Notes: generated by a model not told the origin, from the letters alone. A stretch of 64,000 bases of DNA from Antedon mediterranea (GCF_964355755.1 NC_092674.1:14017001-14081000); one strand, 5' to 3'. Positions 1 to 9,660 are shown, counted from the first letter of the stretch. Numbers and translations: made by a program.

Positions 1-446
1 TCAAGACATCCTTTAAATTCCTCCACACTATCATTTGTCCACACTTTGATTTCCTTGACCATTGGTTTACTTTGTTTTAACTTTTGTTTATAAGCTGGTA
101 TTAAATGAATCATCTTGTGATCTGATTTACCAAGACCTGCCTTAGGTGACGACTTGTACGCGTTCTTTATGTTGCCGTAACAACAATCAAGTATTTTGTC
201 ACCGCGTGTGAGAAAGTCTACGTACTGATAATAATTCGAAACCTTCTTGAGGTCGCACGAGTTAAAGTCACCAGTGACTAACTTAACAGCATCAGGGGAT
301 TCTGTGTCCAGTTCACTTAATATGGTTTGAATGTTAGATGCAGCTACTTTCATATCAGCTCTCGGGTGGATGTAGACTACTGTGACAAAAATTGTATTGA
401 ACTCGCGAGGAAGATAAAATGGACGAAGCGAAACAGTAATGAGTTC
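1..446 (-). pseudogene. Non-LTR retrotransposon, endonuclease domain fragment (runs off left edge)
   Basis: The minus strand is open from 446 to the window edge and reads like the C-terminal half of an APE-type endonuclease of a LINE. Visible motifs are RPFYLPREF, the GDFN catalytic motif (within VTGDFNSCDLK) and the SDH motif (LGKSDHKM), followed by the start of the linker towards RT (KVWTNDSVEEF). In such elements this domain nicks target DNA for target-primed reverse transcription. A stop lies just upstream of the conserved RPFYLPREF segment (plus 447-449), and the usual N-terminal endonuclease motifs are not recognisable beyond it, so this copy is dead or severely decayed. The RT would lie to the left, outside the window. 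The style matches the LINE remains at 54.9-58.0 kb, which carry the NNKPWLTK linker expected downstream of this part. Family (CR1/L2/Rex-like) is inferred. Confidence 0.8.
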
Positions 447-893
447 TTAGTTAGTAGTACACCGCCGATATTTCACCGTAATGTCAGTCTTCTTATTGTT
501 TTTTTTATTTTTGGTATGGCCAAAGAGCCATATAGTACTTCGTTACTTATTTTTTGTTGCCATTATAATCCCAACGCAGCACAGAATAGTAGTGAGTGAC
601 TGCCATCAATTTTTTTCTCAAATTTCTTTGTAATGGTCGAACTTTCTGATCCATATTGAAAATCTGATTCAACAGTGAAGTGCCGTAGTTTAAGGTTTTT
701 ACTAATATTTAACCTCCATATTTGATTTAATTTATTAATTGTAGCCAATGCTTTTCCTTTTCTTATTTCAAAATCTCTGCTGGTCGTGTTAATAAAGCTT
801 CCCAGATATTAAACATCATTCACCTTATCTCTCTCTATATCATTTTGTGTTTTAATTTTTCCGGATTGGTTATATGATATAAATTTAGTTTAA
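447..893. other. Non-coding stretch upstream of the endonuclease fragment
   Basis: This interval may include the degraded N-terminal part of the LINE on the minus strand, but I cannot align it to endonuclease motifs. No other gene is supported. Confidence 0.4.
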
Positions 894-1005
894 CCCTAGT
901 GTAACAATCAACCACTAATGTAACGATCCATTAACCACTAACGTAACAAAACTTTACTAACCACTAACGTAATAAAATTTAACCACTAACGTAACAGCAG
1001 GAGAA
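894..1005 (+). repeat. Left terminal cluster of CCACTAACGTAAC-type words
   Basis: About five imperfect copies of the word (C)CACTAACGTAAC occur here. Three or four inverted copies lie at 9608-9660. Such clusters at both ends may be transposase-binding sites; this is an inference. Confidence 0.6.
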
Positions 1006-1726
1006 AATGTTAAGAAATCTCAGACAATTGTTGTTTTGAATGATCGAAATCTAGGACTCAAGTCCAGTCGCGTTTGCCTGTACGTCAACTCACTATGTTT
1101 AAACTGTTGGTTAAATAATGGTGTTAAATGTAACTAACTTAAAGCGCCCATTCAGCTATCAATGTTGTAACGACAGACATAACCCACTAATTTCCGTATG
1201 AAAAGTTGGAGATACCTTTTTGTGATAAAGCCGTTCCATGTCCATGCTTTTCTGTCTAGCAATACTCTTACTTTCAATGACGTGATACGATGTTCTCTTG
1301 TTAGTATACAAGTGTATACTTTGATTATGGTTTTCTGTCCATGTCGAACATAACCTCTTTTAAACAGACTCTAAAATCATTGTATTTTTTTTTTTTAAAG
1401 CTTTTTATACATATTTTAAATATTTTAGATATTTCGTATTTTACATGTTGGATTTTAACTTTTAATCTAATCTCGTTTTAGTATAAGGAATCTGTGCAAT
1501 TTGGTTCTCTGTGTTTCTGAGAACCCAATGGAAATGAGTTTTTTACTATTTGGGATATCCTTTTAACTCGAGTCTGTTGTACTGATTTTTAATTGTTTAC
1601 ATGTTTTTATTGTATGTATCTGTGTCCAAAGGTTAAAAATAAAAAAAATAAAAATATTTAAAAAAAGAACACAAAAGGATGAACGGACAGTCAGACAGAT
1701 AATCATAGACCCAAAAGAGGTTCAAT
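1006..1726. other. Interior of the TTAA element, non-coding
   Basis: AT-rich sequence with no coding signal. It belongs to the left part of the outer element and ends at the ATACA target duplication of the LTR retrotransposon (1727-1731). Confidence 0.5.
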
Positions 1727-1731
1727 ATACA

Positions 1732-2126
1732 TGTAGTGAATATTTAGTTGGTTCCGAGCTTTCTCAGGCGTATATATTTCCACGCGACGTACACTGCTGT
1801 CACTGAATGATAACTCATACAAAAAGTATATTTAACTCAACTAGAACTTTTATTCCTTGTAACTCGATTAATACATCTTTCTACCACTACCAGTCAAGCC
1901 TTATTTTCTTTATCATCTTTCCGTTTATCTACTCTGATCTTATTCTCTCTTCTTCTAATATCTATTACATTCCACTTTTATACTGGACATGCAAATTTTA
2001 GGCTTCAGAGGAGGATAACATTTTCCCTCCAAAATTTATACGATTTTGATTGGCTAATAATATAAGGCGGACCTGGTCTAAAGCATCCTTCTCTAAACAA
2101 AGAGAATCACAACATTTAATATGACA
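1732..2126 (-). repeat. 3' LTR of the Gmr1-like element (395 bp)
   Basis: On the plus strand it begins TGTAGTGAAT and ends AATATGACA, so it has the canonical TG...CA termini. It matches 9095-9485 except for two substitutions and a 4-bp length change near plus 1890. It carries a second copy of the element's regulatory sequence. Confidence 0.95.
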
Positions 2127-2137
2127 TTCCCCTTTTT
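2127..2137 (-). other. Polypurine tract
   Basis: On the minus strand AAAAAGGGGAA sits immediately upstream of the 3' LTR, as expected for the plus-strand DNA primer. Confidence 0.8.
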
Positions 2138-2227
2138 GGGAAAAAGATTGTGTCAATCTTTCCAAAAATTTAACATTTAAAACCATTTTACTTTAAACTA
2201 TCTACTAATAACACCTCTATAATATAT

Positions 2228-2756
2228 TTATGCACGGCTTAATCCATCTGCATTTCCATTTAATGATCCTTTCTTGTAAATAACTTTAAATTTATATCCT
2301 TGTAAAAACAGAGCCCATCTCATAAGTATAACATTGGCACCCTTCATCGAGTCCATCCATCTCAATGCCTGGTGGTCAGTATGAACTTGAAATTCACAAC
2401 CATACAGATAATACTTAAGTTTATTGATAGCCCAAACAATAGAGAGGCACTCTTTTTCTGGCACAGAATATCTCTGCTCATGTACAGATAACTTTCTACT
2501 TAAATACACAATGGGATAATCATTACCCTCACCATCTATTTGGCTCAGCACTGCACCTATGCCATAATTTGAGGCATCGGTTTGCAATATAAACATCTTA
2601 TCAAAATTTGGGGCTTTTAATACATTATCATCAGTAAGTCGTTTCTTTAAAGTTACAAAGGCATTTTCACATTGTTCATTCCACTTAACGGTATTACTTT
2701 TACTTTTTAAAGTTAAATCAATCAATGGCTTAGCAATATCGGCATAGTTCTGTACA
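2228..2756 (-). pseudogene. pol: pol part 4: RNase H
   Basis: About 170 residues, in frame with the RT above. The RNase H catalytic acidic residues are visible: TDAS (D), EKECLSIVW (E), TDHQAL (D) and NADGLSR (D). It would degrade the RNA strand during reverse transcription. It ends about 100 bp before the 3' LTR, and no env-like frame follows. That the last pol domain is RNase H rather than integrase confirms the Gmr1-type order. Confidence 0.92.
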
Positions 2757-2758
2757 AA

Positions 2759-3032
2759 TTATCTGTAATAGCCAGTTAATCCGAGAAATGATCGGACTTG
2801 TTTCTTAGACAAAGGTCTGGGGAACTTTTCCACAGCCTCAACCTTATCAATCATGGGTCTAATTTCTCCATTACCAATCTTATGCCCCAGAAATTCTACC
2901 GGTGCATAGGCAATTTTACATTTCAAAGGCTTTGCTGTCAATCCAGCACTACTTAATCTTTCTAATACATCATTCAAATGAAAAATATGATCTTTCCAAG
3001 TTTGACTATAAATACATATGTCATCTATATAT
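2759..3032 (-). pseudogene. pol: pol part 3: reverse transcriptase with YxDD box
   Basis: Continues the RT in the same frame after the nested insertion. It begins at the catalytic YIDD box (YIDDICIYS) and includes KCKIAYAPVEFLGHKI and the thumb region KVEAVEKFPRPLSKKQVRSF, then GLTGYYR. It ends at TAA (plus 2759-2761), and the downstream RNase H is in the same frame, so this stop is most simply a point mutation. Confidence 0.9.
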
Positions 3033-4867
3033 GTGTACCGCCAAACCAAAACCAGGCGTTTGTCGGCAGCAAGGGATTTCTGTAAAATGCTTCTGAATGT
3101 GTAAAACCTATATCTTGACCATTTTTAGTTTTTTAAATAATCTTACAGAAAATTTACCGTAGATTCCAAAAATCTAGGTATTTTAAAGAAATTATAAGTA
3201 TAAATCAATGAAAATAACATTTTAATGAGACCCCCTTTTTCGTCTTTGGTGAAAAAATCAAGTTCTATTCTGTAATTTGTGTCTATTTCTAACCAACTTT
3301 TACCTCTTTGATTATGAGAAGACCCCTTAATGTGTGGTATTTTTAGAAAGCTCGTGAAAAAATCTTTCCAAAGATAAAGGTTGTAGGTCATGTAAAATAA
3401 TAGTATAGCCAATCAAACACATTCTTTAATAACCTTTTGGTATAAGCAAACCAGTCTTGTTGCTACGGAATCCTGAAACAGGCAATTTGATTGGCTAACA
3501 GAGTGGCTCAAGTCATTGAAGCGTTAAATTTGCCTTTAACAGCTATTCAAAGTACACTGAGGAAGCGGTAAGGTTTTAACAAAACATTCTTACTGTAAAA
3601 AACATTCAATATTAATTTATACTTGCTATTTATGCATCCTAGATAATAATAAAACAACCTAGAATAGTTTAATGATTTATATAATATGAAAAGTAGAAAT
3701 ATTGGCTTCGCTAGCGAATCGTAAACAACAAGAGGTTAGAAAGTACGAAATGACTTTCTAGCGCGACACACTCAGTTTGGTGAACACAGAAACACTTTTG
3801 ATCAAAATATTAGGCCTAGCCTAGGCATAAGATAAGAGATGAACTGTATGCCAGCTTAGTACTTCAAGTTAGCCTAGTAAAACCACCTAGCATACCTTGG
3901 TCTAGGCCTAGCCCAAAAAAAAAGATTTTTAAATGTGTTTAAAAAAAGTTTAATTTAATTTTCCATTCTGTTTTCAGATCTTGATTGGTAATTAATACTG
4001 TAATGTATACCAATAGTTTTGACAGTGGTGGTGATGCTGTTGCTACTTTCTCTTCTCAAACAACTCCAATAATGGTGATACGGTGCTTAATATAACTTTA
4101 CAAAAATGACTTTGATTCTGATGATACATGACACATGTATTCTATTATGCAACGTAACCCTGAATAAAACCGTGAAATAATTGTATCGAAAAATATGTAT
4201 GTATTTAAAACTTAAAGACCCGGCACAAAAGATGATAATACTGTTGTAACACGCAGCCTGAAATGACCAAAATGTTATAATTTAAAGTGTACCAATTGTA
4301 AATAAATTTAAACACATCAAACACAATCAACTGTCTGTGTATCATTAATTTTGGTTCATTTCTATATGTTGTATTTTTATTGTCACTTTATTAATAGTAC
4401 TTATTTATAGTTATTACAAGCCTCACACATAACATAAGTTTAGTAAAAAAAAGTTTACTAACGTATGTAGTTATTTGAAGTCTCATTTGACAATGTTAAT
4501 GTTACTGGATTTCTTTGAAAATTTCAATGATTATAGAAAAATGTATTAGTTACATTTGTGCTAAATTTCAAAGTCATAGGTATACTAGAAGTTAGCGTTG
4601 TCAAGGTGAACATGAGTCGCTGTCTGCCAGCACATTTAAACTTCCTGTTTGAACTATTGTTGATCTTTGAATGCATTTTTCACTGCTAAATAAAAATGAA
4701 TTCTTACTTGTATTTCTTTACTTATTGTATCATAACTCTAAAAATACTTGACCAAATTGAATAATTTTTTCAGTATTTTAAAGCAAATTATGTGCTCTGT
4801 ACAAATATCTTTAAAACTCAAAATGTCACATTTACGACAAATGCCTGGTTTTGATTTGGCTGTACAC
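3033..4867. mobile_element. 1.8-kb TIR element nested in RT
   Basis: Both ends begin GTGTAC and continue as 33-bp inverted repeats with four mismatches (shared core CAAAACCAGGC). They are flanked by a 4-bp duplication ATAT at 3029-3032 and 4868-4871. Insert plus one duplicate is 1,839 bp, a multiple of three, so the RT frame is the same on both sides. No transposase is recognisable; the longest frames are short. A 4-bp duplication occurs in several DNA transposon groups, so the superfamily is left open. The interior is AT-rich with a small TAGGCCTA cluster near 3810-3910. Confidence 0.85.
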
Positions 4868-5509
4868 ATATGCCTTAGCATATCCCTCAGTACCTTGTAA
4901 TACCTTATCCATTAATCTTTGGAAAGTACTAGGGCTATTTTGCATACCAAATGGAAGTACATTGTAACAATACTGTCCAAATTGTGTAATAAATGCTGAT
5001 TTGTCTTTGGTCTTAGGATCCAGAGGCACCTGGTAAAATCCTTTAGTTAGATCTAACGTAGTTATGTATATTGCAGATGATACCTCATCCAACATTTCGT
5101 CTATGCGAGGCATAACATAAGGGTCAACTTGTGTAGTCTTATTTAGTGATCTAAAATCTGTCACCATTCTAATTTGATTCTGGCCTTTCTTCAGGGCAAT
5201 AATAGGTGCAGCATAGGCACTAACTGTAGGTTCTATTATACCCATAGCCAACATACTATCTAATTCTTCTTTCAATTTACCTTTTAATGCTTGGGGCGTT
5301 CTATATTTCCTATGCCTTATAGGCATTTCACCATTAGTCTTAATTTCATGTGTCACTAAGTGAGTTCTACCTGGTACATCCGAGAATACATTCTGTTGGT
5401 ACTTTAACAATTCTGTTAATTGTTTAGTTTGTGTATCATTTAAATTACTACTAACGTTAACATCTCTCCATGTTTGTGATTGATGATAAAAGACAATCCT
5501 ATGTCTATT
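4868..5509 (-). pseudogene. pol: pol part 2: reverse transcriptase, N-terminal half
   Basis: This frame opens after a TGA and overlaps the end of the integrase frame. It carries the usual Gypsy RT entry (YQQNVFSDVPGRT, then GIIEPTVSAYAAPI), the fingers motif IRMVTDFRSLN, catalytic motif A (TTLDLTKGFYQVPL) and LPFGMQNSPSTFQRLMDK. It stops abruptly at the 1,835-bp insertion, just before the YxDD box. The frame relative to integrase corresponds to a -1 change, either a programmed shift or a one-base mutation. Length and motifs otherwise fit a normal Gypsy RT. Confidence 0.9.
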
Positions 5510-7575
5510 TCACTATCTAACTCATTGTCATGGACTGTTTCATTTAAGTCTACTTCTTCTATCGACTGAATATTTGTTACTACATAATAACCATCTTTAC
5601 TTATTTCTACTTTATCATACCATCTCTTTAACATATTAACATGTAGAATTTGTTTTTCTTTTCTTCTACCTCCTATGTATATTTCATAATTTACATCATT
5701 GACCTTTTTTGTAACAGTGAAGGGGCCTTGCCATTTACTGTCTAACTTACTATTTCCTACTGGAAGGAATATCAACACTTTGTCCCCTTCTACAAATTCT
5801 CTATCAATAGCATTCTTGTTATAATTGTGGGACATAATTTCTTGTTGTTCAAGTTTGTTTACATTAGCATCTTTCATTAATTCCTCCATTTTTTCTCTTA
5901 TGTCTAACATGTATTTGATAACATCAGTAGATGTTTCTTCATCTTCTACCCAATTACTTTTGAGTAAACTCAAGGGTCCCCTCACCTCTCTACCATAAAG
6001 CAATTTAAAAGGTGAATGGCCCGTCGCTTTACTAGGAACTACCCCCCTTCTGTATGCAAACAGAAAGGGGGGTATGTAGTTATCCCACTTTTTTCTTTGC
6101 TTAACTGTAAGTGTCCTTATCATATTTTTCAATGTACCGTAAAATCTTTCAACAAGCCCATTGCTTTGGGGGTGGTACACTGTAGTCTTTAATTGATTAA
6201 TCCCCAACATACTACATATAGATTGCATAATTGAAGACATGAAATTAGTTTCTTGATCATGTACAATCTCTTCGGGTAATCCTACTCTAGTAAATACTTC
6301 TATTAGAGCCCTGGCTACTGTTTCAGCTCTAACATTGGGTAACGGGATAGCATCCGGATATCTCGTAGCATAGTCAATTATAGTAAGCATATATTTGTTA
6401 TTACGGCTTGTTCTAGATAAGGGTCCAACAATGTCTATCGCTATACGTTTAAATGGTGTACTTATAATCGGTAATGGTATCAAAGTATGTTTCCTTTTAC
6501 TTTTACCCTTATCTACCTTTTGGCATTCCTTACAGACTTTACAATAGACTACCACATCTTTAAATATACATGGCCAATGGAATTGGTTCAGGACCCTACT
6601 TTTAGTTTTCTCAACACCCATGTGACCTGCAAATGGCACATTATGACCTAAGTGTAATACACCCTGTCTACACTGAGTGGGTAATACAATCTGTTCCACT
6701 TGGTTATTCTTATCTTTAATACTACTCCAATTTCTCATCAATATACCTTGTCTCATAAAGAAACATACCCTATGCTGACCTATTTCTTCTATAGGGACTA
6801 CCCTGTCAAACACTCCTTTGAGTGAGTCATCCTTAGTTTGCAATTTGATCAGTTCTTGTTTAGTTAGGTTCAGCTTGTGCTGTTGTTCATATGTTTTATG
6901 TTTGACTGTTTTATCTTTAGCTCTATCCTCATTTTCGTCAAACAAATTATTCATTTCTGTTCCATTCATATCATCTAAACACTTAGTTTTATTTACTTTG
7001 TTGTCATTTACTACTGTTTTCAACAATTGTACATTAGTTTCTTTAGGCGGCTCTTCTATCGGCTTAAAGTTACTATCTTTCCCTAACAATATCATTTCGT
7101 CTTGTATTCTAACATCATTTTCTATTCTGGCTTGCTCCCTAGTTAGGACGAACATTTCTTTAGCCATTGTTTCTCCACAATTCTGGTCCAAATCATGACC
7201 CAATAACATGTCCTTCTGTAATCCTTCGATTACGGCTACAATCACTTTTCCTGTCACTATCTTACTTTCTATAGCTACCTCAGCTAAGGGGACGGTAATA
7301 TCGCCTCCTATACCTCTTAACGTAACCCATTTTCCTGGCAAGTAACATTTGTTAGGCACTAGACTTTCCTTAACAGCTGACTGGGTACATCCCGAGTCTC
7401 TTAGCATAGTTATATCATGTCCTTCTAATTTTCCTGGTATTGTACATTTCTCCATTTTATTTTCTACACTATCTATAACTACTTGGGGTCTATCTGATTT
7501 TAGTCCTTCACATCTTAAGCCATCTTTCACATTCGGGCCCTTCTTAATGTCACTAGTCTTTCCTTTTGCTACCAT
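5440..7575 (-). CDS. pol: pol part 1: aspartic protease and integrase (711 aa)
   Basis: Single long frame. The protease active site DSG is at about residue 60 (LRDSGCTQSAV), followed by LLGHDLD. After a lysine/aspartate-rich linker comes the integrase. Its HHCC zinc-binding part is at about 305-345 (HLGHNVPFAGHMG, then CKVCKEC). The core has its first Asp near 380 (AIDIVGPL), its second near 438 (VHDQETNF) and its Glu near 474 (NGLVERFYG), giving the D,D-35-E spacing. The C-terminal GPF module is near 613 (KWQGPFTV), ending LHVNMLKRWY. The enzyme would insert element DNA into the genome. No RT precedes it, which sets the Copia-like order. The frame overlaps the RT frame by about 70 nt in a different frame. 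No internal stop is seen. Confidence 0.92.
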   Translation of the reverse strand: MVAKGKTSDIKKGPNVKDGLRCEGLKSDRPQVVIDSVENKMEKCTIPGKLEGHDITMLRDSGCTQSAVKESLVPNKCYLPGKWVTLRGIGGDITVPLAEVAIESKIVTGKVIVAVIEGLQKDMLLGHDLDQNCGETMAKEMFVLTREQARIENDVRIQDEMILLGKDSNFKPIEEPPKETNVQLLKTVVNDNKVNKTKCLDDMNGTEMNNLFDENEDRAKDKTVKHKTYEQQHKLNLTKQELIKLQTKDDSLKGVFDRVVPIEEIGQHRVCFFMRQGILMRNWSSIKDKNNQVEQIVLPTQCRQGVLHLGHNVPFAGHMGVEKTKSRVLNQFHWPCIFKDVVVYCKVCKECQKVDKGKSKRKHTLIPLPIISTPFKRIAIDIVGPLSRTSRNNKYMLTIIDYATRYPDAIPLPNVRAETVARALIEVFTRVGLPEEIVHDQETNFMSSIMQSICSMLGINQLKTTVYHPQSNGLVERFYGTLKNMIRTLTVKQRKKWDNYIPPFLFAYRRGVVPSKATGHSPFKLLYGREVRGPLSLLKSNWVEDEETSTDVIKYMLDIREKMEELMKDANVNKLEQQEIMSHNYNKNAIDREFVEGDKVLIFLPVGNSKLDSKWQGPFTVTKKVNDVNYEIYIGGRRKEKQILHVNMLKRWYDKVEISKDGYYVVTNIQSIEEVDLNETVHDNELDSEIDIGLSFIINHKHGEMLTLVVI

Positions 7576-7578
7576 CTT

Positions 7579-7622
7579 AGGACAATCCCTATTTTATGTC
7601 CCTTCTCCTTACAATTAAAGCA
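7579..7622 (-). pseudogene. gag CCHC zinc knuckle, split by a frame change
   Basis: Downstream of the capsid stop, and in the same frame, the minus strand encodes CFNCKEKGHK, which supplies C, C and H of a CCHC knuckle. The last cysteine (DCP) is in the frame of the protease-integrase ORF. A -1 shift at the run near plus 7588-7590 would join gag to pro. This is a usual place for gag-pro frameshifting, but a single-base deletion would look the same. Confidence 0.7.
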
Positions 7623-7637
7623 TAGGCCATTAATCCA

Positions 7638-8336
7638 TTAATTTGAAGGTTCTCTCTGTTGGAAATTTCTACCATAGTTATGGAATTTGCCTCCCCTTCC
7701 GCGATACCTATTGTATCCTTGCTGCCTAGCTCCAGGGTTATTCTGAGTTGTACTATTCTTATGTTTACTATTTTCTTGGCCCTTATAATACGTAGGCTTA
7801 TTTTCAGAATTTACGGCATTCCAATAGCCACGGCCACCTCTATTAGCTATATAATCATCGGCTATCATAGCCATATCATAGCTCTTATTTACTTGTTTAT
7901 CTCTAAGATAAAGCCCCAGATCTTCAGGCATTTTATCAAGTGCCTGTTCCATTATAATCATTTCAATAATGCCTGCAGCATCATCTTCTTTTACATTAGC
8001 ACATTTCATCCAACATTTTAAATAATGGGAGAGCTCATTCAGCCATTCCCTGATGGACATATCTTTAACTCTGTTTGAATTTCTAAATTTAAATCTGTAA
8101 GTCTCTGCGGACACATCATACTTTTCTAAGATTGCCTTCTTTAAGGTATCATAATCTACACATTCTTTTACGGTTAAGGATGCATATGCTGTCCTAGCTT
8201 TACCAGACAGTTCAGGTGCTAACCTAGTGGACCACGTATTCTTATCCCAACCTGTGGCTTCTGCCAAGTGTTCAAATGTTCTAAAATATATATCAATATC
8301 ATCTGATTCCTTCAAAGTAGGAACCTTTACCTTCAT
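7638..8336 (-). pseudogene. gag: gag capsid region with SCAN-like C-terminal domain
   Basis: A 232-residue frame. Residues about 1-90 read as a retrotransposon capsid N-terminal domain (YFRTFEHLAEATGWDKNTW and LSGKARTAYASL). Residues about 90-165 match the layout of a SCAN domain or capsid C-terminal domain, with the core EMIIMEQALDKMPEDL followed by YLRDKQ. The vertebrate SCAN domain is known to derive from a Gmr1-like capsid, so this resemblance supports the family call. The tail (about 170-232) is basic and rich in G, R, N and Q (RYRGRGGKF), suited to RNA binding. The frame ends at a TAA; the same frame stays open past it and carries the zinc knuckle, so the TAA is either a mutation or a readthrough site. 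Confidence 0.82.
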
Positions 8337-8368
8337 CTACTATATTCCTAGCATTACTGTAGCTAGAC

Positions 8369-8683
8369 CTATTTTCTCATTTTCACTCTTTCTTGTGATT
8401 CAATTTTTCTTTGCTCTATATCTGCTTCTAATCTTAATTGGTCTTGTTGGTATTGTAATTCTAACTTTTTGTTTTCGGCCTCGGCCTCGAACTTCATTCG
8501 AAAATATTCGAGCATCATATCTTTAGGCATACCGCCGCGTATTTCGGGAAAATCAATATCCCTAGCCATGTTATCATACATTTCATTGACTTGGTCAACC
8601 TCTTCTTGGTCAACCATATCTTCCCTGGTATCTTTTTCTGACATAGTCTTATCTATATTTTTACCCGATCTTAAAGTTGTCAT
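8369..8683 (-). pseudogene. gag: gag N-terminal region (104 aa)
   Basis: First open frame after the primer site. It is very charged. Residues about 60-100 are a likely coiled coil (AENKKLELQYQQDQL and RLEADIEQRKIE), as is common at the N-terminus of Gag. It ends at a stop, and the capsid part resumes in another frame 33 bp further on, past several stops, so this copy cannot make one continuous Gag without recoding or repair. The start ATG lies 393 bp inside the primer site. Assignment to gag rests on position and composition, not on a recognised domain. Confidence 0.7.
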
Positions 8684-9075
8684 GCTAATAACAATTTTAC
8701 TAATGAAATATGTAAACTTATGTATACAAAATATGTTATAAAAGTATTTGTATTACCTTGATTCCATTCAGATATGTAAAAAATATGAAATCCACATAAA
8801 TTTTTTAAATGCAATACAATATAAGACATTAATTTACTTCAAAGTCACAAACAACGTTCCAAGTTCACTCCGTACAAAAATTTACTTTCGAAATAAAAAT
8901 AGTTTACAAAGTCAGCTTTGCAAGTAATATCCAAACAACGCACGGTATAAAAACTGTCAGGAATCCAGATCTTCGTAACCATTTAACTTTTTGGTTACTG
9001 ATTTAACAGGCCCGTAGAGTAGGCACTGTCACTTCTTCTTCTTCTTCTTCTTGATACTTAAATCATGTAAACAAA

Positions 9076-9094
9076 AATCCCACCGCTGCCACCA
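9076..9094 (-). other. Primer binding site, tRNA-Leu
   Basis: The 19 plus-strand bases AATCCCACCGCTGCCACCA, directly next to the 5' LTR, equal the 3' end of animal tRNA-Leu of the UAG/AAG type including its CCA tail. The element's RNA would pair with that tRNA to prime minus-strand DNA synthesis. Confidence 0.9.
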
Positions 9095-9485
9095 TGTAGT
9101 GAATATTTAGTTGGTTCCGAGCTTTCTCAGGCGTATATATTTCCACGCGACGTACACTGCTGTCACTGAATGATAACTCATACAAAAAGTATATTTAACT
9201 CAACTAGAACTTTTATTCCTTGTATCTCGATTAATACATCTTTCTACCACTACGAAGTCTTATTTTCTTTATCATCTTTCCGTTTATCTACTCTGATCTT
9301 ATTCTCTCTTCTTCTAATATCTATTACATTCCACTTTTATACTGGACATGCAAATTTTAGGCTTCAGAGGAGGATAACATTTTCCCTCCAAAATTTATAC
9401 GATTTTGATTGGCTAATAATATAAGGCGGACCTGGTCTAAAGCATCCTTCTCTAAACACAGAGAATCACAACATTTAATATGACA
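9095..9485 (-). repeat. 5' LTR of the Gmr1-like element (391 bp)
   Basis: Minus-strand 5' LTR, expected to hold promoter and polyadenylation signals. It is bounded on the inside by the primer binding site and on the outside by the ATACA duplication. No promoter was mapped. Confidence 0.95.
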
Positions 9486-9660
9486 ATACAATACATTTGA
9501 GGAAATAAATCAAACTTTCATGTGGAAAGTAAAAATGTTATGTCCTACAGTTGCTGGACAGACACACTAAGCTAAATTGCTTGATGTCCATAATATTTCT
9601 ACTACTGTTGTTACGTTAGTGGTTAATGCTACATTAGTGGTTGATTGTTACGTTAGTGGG

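Larger units (their letters stand above)
1732..9485 (-). mobile_element. Gmr1-like Ty3/Gypsy LTR retrotransposon (full length, defective)
   Basis: Complete insertion on the minus strand, flanked by a perfect 5-bp duplication ATACA at 1727-1731 and 9486-9490. It has near-identical LTRs, a tRNA-Leu primer site and a polypurine tract. Reading from the 5' LTR, the order is gag, zinc knuckle, protease, integrase, reverse transcriptase, RNase H. The RT and integrase are of Ty3/Gypsy type, but integrase lies before RT, as in Ty1/Copia. That order in a Gypsy-type element is the hallmark of the deuterostome Gmr1 group (Goodwin and Poulter). Defects seen: stops and frame changes in gag, a frame change between INT and RT, a 1,835-bp insertion in RT, and a stop between RT and RNase H. 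The LTRs differ by only two substitutions and one small indel, so insertion was recent. Confidence 0.93.
894..9660. mobile_element. TTAA-flanked non-autonomous DNA transposon, split by the LTR retrotransposon
   Basis: The left end reads TTAA (890-893) then CCCTAGTGTAAC. The right end, read inward on the other strand, starts CCCACTAACGTAAC at 9660. Both ends share AACAATCAACCACTAATGTA and further copies of the word CCACTAACGTAAC in inverted orientation. A TTAA target with termini starting CCC is typical of piggyBac-like elements. The right flank is TGAT rather than TTAA, so the duplication is imperfect and the family call is tentative. Without the nested insertion the element would be about 1.0 kb (894-1726 plus 9491-9660). 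No transposase is encoded, so it depended on a helper. Confidence 0.55.

Noticed and set aside
5480-5509. Programmed -1 frameshift between integrase and RT
   Set aside because: The frame relation fits -1, but no canonical slippery heptamer or clear downstream structure was seen, so a point deletion is as likely.
6818-7618. Plus-strand frames opposite the protease-integrase ORF
   Set aside because: Antisense shadows of a coding region with clear catalytic motifs on the other strand.
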